From the NCBI GenBank assembly GCA_023135855.1, contig JAGLSH010000001.1, positions 1 through 44,231 of the forward strand: a stretch of DNA of 44,231 nt. Reading direction: 5' to 3'. The translations under genes and the position numbers were made by a program. Positions 22,236 through 30,690 of this stretch are shown here, piece after piece. This DNA comes from Candidatus Omnitrophota bacterium. GTDB taxonomy: Bacteria > Omnitrophota > Gorgyraeia > Duberdicusellales > 4484-171. The notes below the pieces were generated by a model that saw only the letters and a program-made list of their open reading frames with translations, was not told the DNA's origin and searched no databases. The first letter of the stretch is position 1; each line of letters starts with the position of its first letter.

Positions 22236-23001
22236 TAGGGGACGGTTCTCCTTGCCCTAGCCCTTACCAACCCAACAAGTTACAAACACACCTTTATAAA
22301 TTTTTAATTTAATTGAAAGAAAAAGCTCTTTTTCTACGTCTATTAAAACGAGAGGTAAAAAAGGAGGTTTTATGCCGCGTCAAGCCAGAGAAATTCCGTT
22401 AACAGGGTATCTGCATATAATAAGCCGGGGGAATAATAAAAGGAAGATTTTTCGTTACGAAAGGGATAAAAAGCAATATTATCTCAATCTTAAAAAGTTG
22501 AACCAGCAAGATAAGGTTAATATTTGCCATTATTGCCTTATGAGTAATCACATACATCTTCTTGTAGAAATAAGGCAAGGAAGTAACCTCTCCAGGTTTA
22601 TGAAACGAATTAATCTTAAATATGTCTATTATTACCAGCGAAAATATACGTATTGTGGTCATCTATGGCAGGGTAGATTCCAATCAAAGATAATCAATGA
22701 CGAACTCTATCTGATACAATGTGGTAAATACATAGAACTAAATCCTGTGCGGGCCGGCAGTGTTGCCTCTCCGGAGGACTACCCTTTCTCAAGCTATCGC
22801 TACTATGGATTTGGTCGAAAAGACTCGCTTATCACCCCAAATCCTTTATATAGAGATTTGAGTGCTCGGCAAGACAAAAGACAGCGTCTATATAGAAATC
22901 TAGTACTTGAAGAGGAAAATGAGTGATAAAAGAAAAAAAATAATGGTATGTTTATAACTAACTGGTGCATAATTGGTTACGGGCGAGAGAACCGTCCCCT
23001 A
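22236..23001 (+). mobile_element. RAYT (Y1 transposase) unit bounded by inverted repeats
   Basis: TAGGGGACGGTTCTC (22236-22250) and its exact complement GAGAACCGTCCCCTA (22987-23001) bound a 766-bp unit containing one TnpA_REP-type gene. The right end lies 4 bp from the era stop codon and the left end abuts the last attC. The region 22251-22371 ahead of the gene holds no other recognisable feature. Confidence 0.8.
22372..22926 (+). CDS. REP-associated tyrosine transposase (RAYT, Y1_Tnp family)
   Basis: The 184-residue protein has the family opening MPRQAREIPLTGYLHIISRGNNKRKIF, the HUH-type motif SNHIHLLVE (about 62-70), GHLWQGRFQSK (about 99-109) and the catalytic Tyr in CGKYIELNPVRAG (about 122-134). 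These single-strand HUH nucleases act at palindromic repeats; the flanking inverted 15-mer is the probable substrate. A strong SD AAGGAGG lies 6 bp upstream. It appears intact. Such genes often exist as single copies whose ends are scattered in the genome, which cannot be checked here. Confidence 0.9.
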   Translation: MPRQAREIPLTGYLHIISRGNNKRKIFRYERDKKQYYLNLKKLNQQDKVNICHYCLMSNHIHLLVEIRQGSNLSRFMKRINLKYVYYYQRKYTYCGHLWQGRFQSKIINDELYLIQCGKYIELNPVRAGSVASPEDYPFSSYRYYGFGRKDSLITPNPLYRDLSARQDKRQRLYRNLVLEEENE

Positions 23002-23005
23002 GAAT

Positions 23006-23914
23006 TTAAGCCCACCAGTACCCTAATTCTTTTAATATTCTTGGTTTATCTTGCCAGTTTTCCAAAACCTTAACCCAAATATCTAAAAAAACTTTTTTAT
23101 TGTAAATTTTTTCAATCTCTGGCCGAGCCTGGCTTCCTACTTCCTTAAGCACTTCTCCAGCTTTACCAATAACAATTCTTTTTTGAGAATTTCTCTTAAC
23201 ATAAATATTAGCTCTTATCGAAACTATCTTTTTTTTGTTGTTGATTTCTTCGATCTCAACTGCTATAGAGTGCGGCACTTCTCGTTTAAGTTGCAAAAAT
23301 AACTTTTCTCTTATAATATCAGCAACTCTGAATTTAAGCGGGAAATCGGTTAAAGCATTAGCCTCATAATAAGGATGGGATTCCGGCAAATTATCTAAAA
23401 GAGCACTTCTTAATTTATCAACATCTTTTCCAGTCTTAGCCGATAAAGGTATATAATAAACTAGAGGGTTTCTCTTCCCTTCCACTCTCTGAGCCCACGA
23501 ATCAATATAAGCATTAAAATATTTAAGCCCTAAATCAATTTTATTTAAAACCATAATTGTTTTAATCTTTTGCCCGGAAATAATCCGCATCAACTCTTCT
23601 TCTTCTTTTCCCGGGCGCCGAGACATATCAACAACATAGATAATTAAATCACAGCCTTCTATGGCTCTTTTGGCAACTGTATTCAAATGCATGGCTAACT
23701 TATCTTCAAAAGAGTGAATCCCAGGAGTATCAACAAAAACAATCTGAGCATTCTCTAAATTCAGAATTCCTTTTATTTGATGACGAGTAGTCTGTGGTAT
23801 CGGGGATATAATGCTTACTTTATTATCTATTAAAGCATTAAGAAGAGTAGACTTGCCAGCATTCGGCCTACCGAGGATAGTAACAAATCCTGACTTAAAC
23901 TTATTCTTTAACAT
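23006..23914 (-). CDS. era: GTPase Era, ribosome small-subunit maturation factor
   Basis: The 302-residue protein has all G-motifs: GRPNAGKST (G1, about 15-23), TTRHQIKGI (G2), DTPGIH (G3), NKIDL (G4, about 126) and SAKTG (G5). A C-terminal KH domain with VIGKAGEVLKEVGSQARPEIEKIY (about 248-272) follows. Era binds the 3' end of 16S rRNA and helps assemble the 30S subunit. The length is normal (about 300). It stands alone here, read toward the RAYT unit, whose end almost touches its stop codon. Confidence 0.96.
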   Translation of the reverse strand: MLKNKFKSGFVTILGRPNAGKSTLLNALIDNKVSIISPIPQTTRHQIKGILNLENAQIVFVDTPGIHSFEDKLAMHLNTVAKRAIEGCDLIIYVVDMSRRPGKEEEELMRIISGQKIKTIMVLNKIDLGLKYFNAYIDSWAQRVEGKRNPLVYYIPLSAKTGKDVDKLRSALLDNLPESHPYYEANALTDFPLKFRVADIIREKLFLQLKREVPHSIAVEIEEINNKKKIVSIRANIYVKRNSQKRIVIGKAGEVLKEVGSQARPEIEKIYNKKVFLDIWVKVLENWQDKPRILKELGYWWA

Positions 23915-24000
23915 ATCGCTTATTGTACCTTAATTCTATAAAATGTGAACAATTCTATTTGCAAAAGTTATAAAAGGTTTTTAAGAAATTTTTACTCTTC

Positions 24001-25989
24001 CTAGAGATTTCCTTTCAGAGATAAATCTAAGAACTCTCCCTTTAATGGATTATATCCATGATAAGTAAGCAAAAAATAGGCTGTTGAAGCAAGAGACCCA
24101 GTTCTATTCCCCTTAGGAGTCCTCCAGCCATGTCCAGTATCAACAAAGGCATTAGAAGCATAAGGAAGACAAGGATCTTCTCTACCAACACGGGAAGGAG
24201 AAGTTATAAGCATTTTCTGCAATTCATTAAAATAAAAAAAGGCCTTTTCTAAATATTCTTTGGATTTTTTTGGATCTTTATCTTTAAAATAATCAGCCAT
24301 AATTTCAAAAGCTAAAATCATTTGTGATGTCCATTCTCCAGACACTACTCCCCCTCGAGGAGCATTATTAATTTTAGAAAAATCAAAACCTCTTACCTTA
24401 ACCTCCCCTTCTTCCCGCTTAAATTTTACTCCCACTTCACAGTGCGTAACAGCAAATTCTAAAATTGATTCCGGGTTCATTTTTAAAGATAAAAGTTCCT
24501 TAGGCCCAAAAGCAGTGATTGACCAAGCATAAGTATCAGTAGCAATAGTAGAATCACCCTTGCCTCTTTTGATTGGAGGACTGCCATAGTCAGTATACGA
24601 ATAGCGCGAAATCCATTTCTTTACACTCTCAGCAGCATTTATATATTTTTTTTCTCCAGTAATTTCATAAAATAATTTAAAAAAAGCAAAAACATCTAAA
24701 TTGTGTTCGGTGGAATACCAAGATGCATCCGGTCCTCCCTTCACTCCACCCTCGCCATCCATCATCGCTAAAAGAAAATTAGCCGCCTTTTTAGCAACAG
24801 GTAAGTATTTTTTTTCACCAGTTTCTTTGGTGTAGCAAAGAGCAGCTAAGCCTAACCAAGCATTTGGCCCGCTATGCAGTACATACTCAAAAACATCTCC
24901 CTGAGTAAAATAAGCATTATAAATATCCTGACCCTTATTTATCTTATTTAAATAAAAATCCAAGACCTTCCCTGCTCTTGGTGAATCCCCAGAAACAAGA
25001 AATACAAAGGTAGCTAAAGCCTGATCATAAGTAAAACATACTCTTTCCAGGCTATCATCTCCCTCATAACTCAATACTAACCCTCTCTTTAAATCTTGAC
25101 GGTTTTTTATCCAATCATACATTCCTTTAATCACTTTCTGAGAAGACTTTCTCCCCTCTTTCTGCAAGGTTTTGATTACTTCTTGAATTTTTAAAACCGC
25201 AGTTTTACTATTTTTTCCTTTAGTCTTTAAAATATCATTTTGCTTGTTTAGCCTTGCTAACTCTAGCTCAAGAAGAACTACTTTTTTCTTAAAATTTAAA
25301 GCTTCTTCCGACGAATCTTTACTACTGTCATCAGCAACAACCAAAGCATCATACTTGTCTTGCCAAAAAACAACTTCGTCATTGAGTGATTTGATTGCTA
25401 GTTCTAAGTTTAATCTCTTTTCTTCAAAAGATTCTTTCTGGGCAACCCCTTTTTCTAATACTTCTTCTAGAGATAAGCGCTTATCCAAAATATTTACATA
25501 ATCATTTACTAATTTTCTATTTTTTCTTACCAAAACTCCCGTATACCAAAATAAAGAAAAAGAAAAAATCAAAAGCCCAGCCACAATTGCGCTTACAGCA
25601 ATTGGTGTAGATTTTTTAACTACAGCATATTTAAATAAATTGTTCACTTTCTTATCCTGGGTTTCTACAAACTCTAACCCTAATATATATTGATTAAAAT
25701 CATTTAATTTTTGTTCTTTAATCCAACTTACCTTAGCCTTCAAACACATTGGCTTAGGATTAAAAGGAAAATTTATCCTCAAAGACAATTGGATATCCTT
25801 TTGCTTCAAACGATCAGAAAGCCCCCACCAGAGGTCATTCATCAAAAGACAGATCCCCCCCCTTCCAATATCATGGGTAAAACCCTGAAGCCAAGGAGTT
25901 AGCTTCTTGCCTTGAGCATCAAGAATAAAAAATTCAATTGGTAAAACAGTGGAAATTCTTATATACTTTCGTTTATTATTTTTACTCAT
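24001..25989 (-). CDS. PilZ domain - membrane span - coiled coil - alpha/alpha-toroid protein
   Basis: The 662-residue protein has four parts. Residues 5-115 are a PilZ domain with the c-di-GMP motif RxxxR (Arg7/Arg11) and DIGRGG (residues 40-45, with Gly in place of the usual Ser of D/NxSxxG). One membrane span (about 129-152, AVSAIVAGLLIFSFSLFWY) follows, then a coiled coil (about 155-290). Residues 300-655 are a helical repeat of six-hairpin-glycosidase type, with LGLAALCYTKETGEKKYL, VFAFFKLFYEITGEKKYINAA and WSITAFGPKEL. This suggests a sugar-binding or glycan-active domain, outside if the protein has N-in topology, controlled by c-di-GMP inside. It is the last gene of a three-gene operon with a TPR protein and a transglutaminase lipoprotein, and its start overlaps the TPR gene by 8 bp. 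No catalytic residues can be assigned. Confidence 0.72.
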   Translation of the reverse strand: MSKNNKRKYIRISTVLPIEFFILDAQGKKLTPWLQGFTHDIGRGGICLLMNDLWWGLSDRLKQKDIQLSLRINFPFNPKPMCLKAKVSWIKEQKLNDFNQYILGLEFVETQDKKVNNLFKYAVVKKSTPIAVSAIVAGLLIFSFSLFWYTGVLVRKNRKLVNDYVNILDKRLSLEEVLEKGVAQKESFEEKRLNLELAIKSLNDEVVFWQDKYDALVVADDSSKDSSEEALNFKKKVVLLELELARLNKQNDILKTKGKNSKTAVLKIQEVIKTLQKEGRKSSQKVIKGMYDWIKNRQDLKRGLVLSYEGDDSLERVCFTYDQALATFVFLVSGDSPRAGKVLDFYLNKINKGQDIYNAYFTQGDVFEYVLHSGPNAWLGLAALCYTKETGEKKYLPVAKKAANFLLAMMDGEGGVKGGPDASWYSTEHNLDVFAFFKLFYEITGEKKYINAAESVKKWISRYSYTDYGSPPIKRGKGDSTIATDTYAWSITAFGPKELLSLKMNPESILEFAVTHCEVGVKFKREEGEVKVRGFDFSKINNAPRGGVVSGEWTSQMILAFEIMADYFKDKDPKKSKEYLEKAFFYFNELQKMLITSPSRVGREDPCLPYASNAFVDTGHGWRTPKGNRTGSLASTAYFLLTYHGYNPLKGEFLDLSLKGNL

Positions 25990-26401
25990 GCTTCTTATTC
26001 CTCAATCTCTTTAATTTAGAGAAAAAAATCTTATATTCCGATAACTTTCTCACATTTTCTAAGTCTGAATCTTGAGACATAAAAGAAAATTCATCATAAC
26101 CCAACAAAACTGCTTTTTTTAACTTTATTAAAGCCTGTTCCAATTGACTTGTTAGAGACAGGCTACAGGCAAGATTATAATAAACAATTGGATCATTAGG
26201 TAATAGCTGAGTTAGCTTTTCATCTACAGCTAAACCCTCTTTATAAAAACCTTTACGAGTGTAAACGTCTCCCAAGGGAATAAGCACATCAATGAAATTC
26301 GGATGATATTCAAGTAGTCCTTCATAAAATTTGATTTCAAAGTTCTTTCGTTTATTTATTTTTAGAGATTTATCGCTTTTTAATAATATTTTCCTACTCA
26401 T
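25982..26401 (-). CDS. Small TPR-repeat protein
   Basis: The roughly 139-residue soluble protein has tetratricopeptide-type helices: FIDVLIPLGDVYTRKGFYKEGLAVDEKLTQLLPNDPIVYYNLACSLSLTSQLEQALIKLKKAV, about two repeats, split here as LIPLGDVYTRKGFYKEG and VYYNLACSLSLTSQLEQAL. I chose the ATG at 26401, which overlaps the lipoprotein stop as ATGA, over the GTG one codon earlier. It probably acts as an adaptor between the products of the neighbouring genes. No signal peptide is seen. Confidence 0.78.
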   Translation of the reverse strand: MSRKILLKSDKSLKINKRKNFEIKFYEGLLEYHPNFIDVLIPLGDVYTRKGFYKEGLAVDEKLTQLLPNDPIVYYNLACSLSLTSQLEQALIKLKKAVLLGYDEFSFMSQDSDLENVRKLSEYKIFFSKLKRLRNKKHE

Positions 26402-28770
26402 CACTTTTTTTCTAAAATAATTTCTTCACGCAAAAGGTAAAGAGCTTCTTTAAGATATCCCTTGAACTCTTCATAATCTCCCTTTTCTACAAATCTCTTC
26501 TTAACTTTGAATGTTTGATTGAAATTAACTCCGTTAGGATTTTCCTGATAAAGAACTTTAAGTGTAAACCAAAAATTATCTACAGCAATCGAACGAGGCA
26601 AGTATTTAACCTCTAAATTATCCGGTAAAGTTATTTTTATATTTGCAGTAATGCTATGCATCGCTTCAAAGTCAATTGGATAATCTCTCTGGTCTTTGCT
26701 AATCAAGCCATGATCAAGTGAAACTTGATCTAGGACTGGTACAATTCTTAAGTCTCTAGCCGGATTAAGAAATTCCTCTGTTTCAAACCTATAGATAAGA
26801 CTAGGCACAGTATCAAAATTATCAACATCGCTTATCTGATAATCAATTAACTTAGAAAAAGATGATATCTTCATCATCTTTTGTTGAATTTCTTCCTTAA
26901 TTATAGCTGGATGGGTGTGTTTTAAATACCATCGATAAGAAGAAGAATAAAATCCTTTAGTCGATACTTGACGGGTAATCGCTGCGCTTTCGTCCTGATC
27001 AATCACTATATCCATATCATAGACAAGTCCATTGTCCTCTATGTCTTTAATCTTAGCTATACGCCATTTATCGTTTGTGAATACTAATGTTAACCTACCC
27101 TGATCACCAAGAGGAACATATCCAAAGGCTGTAGTCTCAGCTGTAGAATCGGTAAAAATTAACTCCTCATCTATCTCAACCGCACAAATAGCATGATTAA
27201 AAATAGCAGATGGAAAATCTTCATGCATAGAATAAGCGCTACGAGTAGGTATGAGTACTGGGTAACCTTTTAAACCGATATATCTTAACATAGCCACTAA
27301 AAGAATTGCCTGATCTTTACAATCTCCATACTTATTCATAAATACTTCAGTAGCATAATGCGGCTCATGGCCACTATCTCCATACTCTATAGCAACATAA
27401 CGAATATTTTTAGCTACAAATTCAGAAAGAATTTTTGCTTTTTCATAATCAGTAGTCGCATCTTTGACAAGCTCATCTACAAAATCTTTTACCTCTTTAT
27501 TCAATTTAAGTTTATCCTTATAAAGAGATTTCCACCAATTGTAAACTTCATCCCAAGAAGAAAAACTAGAAATTAAAATTGCTGGATTTATATAAGAACC
27601 ACTAGGCATGCTATATTCAGGAATGATAGATTCTATTTCGTCAAACTCCCAAGAATATACTTTTTTATTATCTTTTTTTATTAGTTTAGGTTCAAGATTA
27701 ATTCCTTTTGCATGTTCTTTGTTTAGAAATTTAAAATTAATATCACGATTATTGGGAATAGTTAAATCAAATTTAGATTTAAAGACTGGGTACCCTTCAC
27801 GAAGTCGATAAACAAAATTAAAATCATCCTGATTAATCAATTTCGAAGAATAAATTTTTACTTTATATTCAATAAAAGACCCTACTTCTACCGAAGGCAT
27901 AGAAATAATAAATGCTCGGGAATTACTGTAAAGAGGAAAATTTAAATACCTACTTACATCCCGAATACTTTCTCCGCCAGCATAAATTACTTTACCCTCT
28001 TTAGTTATCGTTCGAGCATATTCTAACTCCATCCTTTCATAGGTAGAATCATAGCCCATTTCAACTTCAGCTATCCTTTTCCCTCGCTCTTGCAAAACTT
28101 TCTTTATAATGTGTACTGTAGATACAGAAGTGTTATCAGGCTTAATCTCAATATCCTCATCAACTAACAAATATATTGCCGCATCATCTTCTACGCTTTT
28201 AAGAAAATCTTCAGCTTCTCTGGATACAGCCTTTACCTCTTCGGGAATATTTCCTTCTACTCTGATTTTAATTGCTTTTATTCTTTTCTGGGCTTTCCCC
28301 TTAAAAGACCCCCCTACTTCCTCATACACCTTAAGAGCCTTGGGAAACAAGTTTTTCTCCTCTAGAACCTGGCCATAAAGATAAAGATATTCATTATCTT
28401 TAATAATAACTTTTGATTGTTCAAAAATTTCAATAGCATAGTCATAATCTTTTGCTTTAACTAAAGATTTTGCTAAAACTATTTTTGCTTCTTGACTGTC
28501 TACACTCTCCAGAATATCTTTTGCTTGCGAATAATCTTTAAAATCATAGTAAAATTCAGCCAACCTGATTCTTAACTCTAAATTATCAGGATCAAGCTCT
28601 AAAAGTTGTTTCTGTCCTCTGGTCAACTCCTGATACTGTTCTTTAAAATCTTCTAGGCTAAGAATAATCTCCTTGGAAGATTCTTGAGAAACTTGAGCAC
28701 AACCAAACAAACTAAAAATAAAAATTATTACTAATAATCTAGGTAATACCTTTAAAAACATTTTTACCAA
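26401..28770 (-). CDS. Lipoprotein with TPR, DUF3857 and transglutaminase-like domains
   Basis: The 789-residue protein starts with a lipoprotein signal peptide ending in LFGC (Cys24). Residues about 45-165 are TPR-like helices (LRIRLAEFYYDFKDYSQAKDIL; LYGQVLEEKNLFPKALKVYEE). Residues about 200-395 are a DUF3857 domain (VHIIKKVLQERGKRIAEVEMGY; RLREGYPVFKSKFDLTIP). About 405-550 is a transglutaminase-like domain with an intact triad: Cys484 in YGDCKDQAILL, His526 in FNHAICAV and Asp541 in FTDSTAE. Such proteins are surface or periplasmic; the fold often acts as a peptidase or amidase rather than a cross-linker. The gene heads the operon with the TPR and PilZ-toroid genes, pointing to an envelope or exopolysaccharide role. 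The substrate is unknown. Confidence 0.85.
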   Translation of the reverse strand: MVKMFLKVLPRLLVIIFIFSLFGCAQVSQESSKEIILSLEDFKEQYQELTRGQKQLLELDPDNLELRIRLAEFYYDFKDYSQAKDILESVDSQEAKIVLAKSLVKAKDYDYAIEIFEQSKVIIKDNEYLYLYGQVLEEKNLFPKALKVYEEVGGSFKGKAQKRIKAIKIRVEGNIPEEVKAVSREAEDFLKSVEDDAAIYLLVDEDIEIKPDNTSVSTVHIIKKVLQERGKRIAEVEMGYDSTYERMELEYARTITKEGKVIYAGGESIRDVSRYLNFPLYSNSRAFIISMPSVEVGSFIEYKVKIYSSKLINQDDFNFVYRLREGYPVFKSKFDLTIPNNRDINFKFLNKEHAKGINLEPKLIKKDNKKVYSWEFDEIESIIPEYSMPSGSYINPAILISSFSSWDEVYNWWKSLYKDKLKLNKEVKDFVDELVKDATTDYEKAKILSEFVAKNIRYVAIEYGDSGHEPHYATEVFMNKYGDCKDQAILLVAMLRYIGLKGYPVLIPTRSAYSMHEDFPSAIFNHAICAVEIDEELIFTDSTAETTAFGYVPLGDQGRLTLVFTNDKWRIAKIKDIEDNGLVYDMDIVIDQDESAAITRQVSTKGFYSSSYRWYLKHTHPAIIKEEIQQKMMKISSFSKLIDYQISDVDNFDTVPSLIYRFETEEFLNPARDLRIVPVLDQVSLDHGLISKDQRDYPIDFEAMHSITANIKITLPDNLEVKYLPRSIAVDNFWFTLKVLYQENPNGVNFNQTFKVKKRFVEKGDYEEFKGYLKEALYLLREEIILEKK

Positions 28771-28837
28771 CCGGTTAAGTTCTATTTTTATGATAATTTA
28801 AAAAATAAAGTTAAATACCAAAAATCAAGGCTAGACT

Positions 28838-29986
28838 CTATAGCTTACTTAGAAATCTCTCTATTCTTGCTGCAGCCTCTCTTAAATTTTCTAAAGAATT
28901 AGCGTAAGAAATCCTTATATAAGAATTAAACTCTTCTCCAAATGCTGTCCCGGGAACTACAGCAACTTTTTCTTGGAGCAATAGCTTTTTAGCAAAATCT
29001 AGAGCACTTATTTTATACTTCTTTACTGAAGAAAAACAATAAAATGCTCCTTGAGGTTTAACCGTAGAAAGACCTAGGCGATTAAACTCCTTAACTATAA
29101 AATTTCTTCTATCCTTGTATTCTTTTTGCATCTGGCCTATTTCTTTTCTTGCTCTTAAAGCTTCAACTGCAGCAATCTGAGATATAATTGGACCACAAAG
29201 CATTGAATATGAGTGTATTTTGGTCATTGCAGAAATTATCTCCTTATCTCCACAAGCAAAGCCCACTCTAAACCCAGTCATAGCATAGCCTTTTGAAAAT
29301 CCATTAAGCAAAATTGTTTTCTTTTTTGCTTTTCTATTTAAGGAAGAAAACGGAACATGAGCTTTATCATAATTTAATTCATCATAAGTCTCATCACTAA
29401 TAACAACTATATCTTTTTTAGACAAGATATTCCAAATTTGATTCAACTCTTTGCGATTATAAGTTATACCCGTAGGATTACAAGGATAGTTCAGTATTAT
29501 TGCTTTAGGATTTTGAGAAAGCAAACTTTTAAGTTTTCCGAGATTAATTTTGAAACCATCTCCTTCTTTGGTCGGCAAATAAATCACCTTGCCACAGCAT
29601 ATCTCAACTAAAGCTGGATAAGCTACATAATAAGGTGTAACTACAATAACCTTGTCTCCTGGCTCTATGATAGCTCTTATAGCTAAATCCATACCTTCAC
29701 TAACTCCCACAGTAATAAGGGTTTCGTCTTCAGGATTATATTTTAAAGAATATTTCTTCTCTAAAAGATTGGTAATACCTTTACGCAAAGATAAAAGACC
29801 TTGGTTGGAAGTATAAGAAGTTAACCCCTCTTCGAGAGCAGTAATGGCCTTCTCTCTAATCCTCCAAGGAGTAATAAAATCAGGCTCACCAACACCTAGA
29901 GAAATAACCTCAGGCATCCCTAAAACTAAATCAAAAAATTCCCGTATTCCTGAAGGCGGCACTTTCTTTATTCTTTTTGATATCAT
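28838..29986 (-). CDS. Class I/II PLP aminotransferase (aspartate aminotransferase family)
   Basis: The 382-residue fold-type I aminotransferase has LGVGEPDFITPWRI near residue 30, NYPCNPTGITYNRKEL (about 165-181), VISDETYDELNYD (about 195-207) and the Schiff-base Lys in LNGFSKGYAMTGFRVGF (about 232). A C-terminal Arg near RISYANS binds the substrate carboxylate. It transfers amino groups between an amino acid and a 2-oxo acid; aspartate, alanine or aromatic specificity cannot be read. The next gene upstream encodes an Lrp-type regulator in the same direction, a common pairing. A copy of the ATGGGTATATG repeat directly abuts its ATG. Confidence 0.9.
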   Translation of the reverse strand: MISKRIKKVPPSGIREFFDLVLGMPEVISLGVGEPDFITPWRIREKAITALEEGLTSYTSNQGLLSLRKGITNLLEKKYSLKYNPEDETLITVGVSEGMDLAIRAIIEPGDKVIVVTPYYVAYPALVEICCGKVIYLPTKEGDGFKINLGKLKSLLSQNPKAIILNYPCNPTGITYNRKELNQIWNILSKKDIVVISDETYDELNYDKAHVPFSSLNRKAKKKTILLNGFSKGYAMTGFRVGFACGDKEIISAMTKIHSYSMLCGPIISQIAAVEALRARKEIGQMQKEYKDRRNFIVKEFNRLGLSTVKPQGAFYCFSSVKKYKISALDFAKKLLLQEKVAVVPGTAFGEEFNSYIRISYANSLENLREAAARIERFLSKL

Positions 29987-30097
29987 AATTTTGGTTTTTT
30001 AGTTATCAGTTAATGGGTTGATGGGTATATGAGATAATGGGTTAATATGCTTTACCTTCCCCATCCACTCATTCACCCGTCACCTCATCAACTATAA
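29984..30097. repeat. Start-codon-abutting ATGGGTATATG repeat, copy B
   Basis: From the aminotransferase start codon, the plus strand reads CATAATTTTGGTT (identical at this spot to copy C), then GTTAATGGGTTGATGGGTAT at 30009-30028. It ends with a CATCCACTCATTCACCCGTC-like half near 30062-30081. Left and right halves can pair as an imperfect hairpin. The segment 30098-30129 that follows holds ACTATATCAACTATATAAAT-type AT repeats. Confidence 0.7.
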
Positions 30098-30129
30098 AAA
30101 CTATATCAACTATATAAATTATACTACAA

Positions 30130-30609
30130 TCAATAAGCTATTGGTAATCGCTGGTTCTTTTCTTCCTTTACTAAAATTACCCCATCTTCTTTATATTTCT
30201 TAAGCATAAAGTGGGTAGCTGTACCTCTCACTGAACTCAAAGGCGCTAACTTCTCAGAAACAAAACTAGCTACTGTGTTTATATCTTCCCCACAAACTTC
30301 CAAAAGCAAATCGTAAGTCCCAGAAAGAAGATAACAACTCTTTACTTCTGGAAATCTATAAATTCTCTGCGCAACTAAATCGAAGCCAACATCTTTTTGA
30401 GGAACTATTTTAACCTCAATCAAAGCTACTACTCCCTTGTTGTCGGTTTTCTGCTTATTTATAATTGTTTTATACTTTACAATTACTCCTTTTTTCTCAT
30501 AATTCTTCATTATTCGTTCAATATCTTTCTTACTTTTACCAGTTAATTTCTGTAAATCCTCTAAAGAAATTCGAGCATTATTTTCTAAAATTTCTAATAC
30601 TTCATCCAT
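30130..30609 (-). CDS. Lrp/AsnC-family transcriptional regulator
   Basis: The 159-residue protein has an N-terminal winged helix-turn-helix (VLEILENNARISLEDLQKLTGKSKKDIERIMKNYEKKGVI, about 4-43). A RAM/AsnC ligand-binding domain (VVALIEVKIVPQ...YRFPEVKSCYLLSGTYDLLLEVCGED, about 60-115) follows. Such proteins form octamers, sense amino acids and often control a neighbouring amino-acid gene. It lies just upstream of the aminotransferase, its likely target. A strong SD AAAGGAGG precedes the ATG, and repeated GTTAGTG motifs upstream may be its own operator. Confidence 0.9.
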   Translation of the reverse strand: MDEVLEILENNARISLEDLQKLTGKSKKDIERIMKNYEKKGVIVKYKTIINKQKTDNKGVVALIEVKIVPQKDVGFDLVAQRIYRFPEVKSCYLLSGTYDLLLEVCGEDINTVASFVSEKLAPLSSVRGTATHFMLKKYKEDGVILVKEEKNQRLPIAY

Positions 30610-30627
30610 AATTACCTCCTTTAATAA

Positions 30628-30658
30628 TTAGTGACACTAACACTTCTCAATCACTAAC
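30628..30658 (-). promoter_or_regulatory. Putative Lrp-type operator upstream of the regulator gene
   Basis: A perfect palindrome TTAGTGACACTAA (30628-30640) lies 19 bp upstream of the Lrp-family ATG. Another CACTAAC (30652-30658) repeats the one at 30635-30641 with a 17-bp period. Autoregulation is the likely reading; no experiment supports it here. Confidence 0.45.
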
Positions 30659-30690
30659 GCTTATTTATTTTATCAAAATAACCTTTAAAT

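Noticed and set aside
24001..25989. Calling the C-terminal toroid an active glycoside hydrolase
   Set aside because: No catalytic acid pair or family-specific motif can be identified by eye; only the helical-hairpin pattern is visible.
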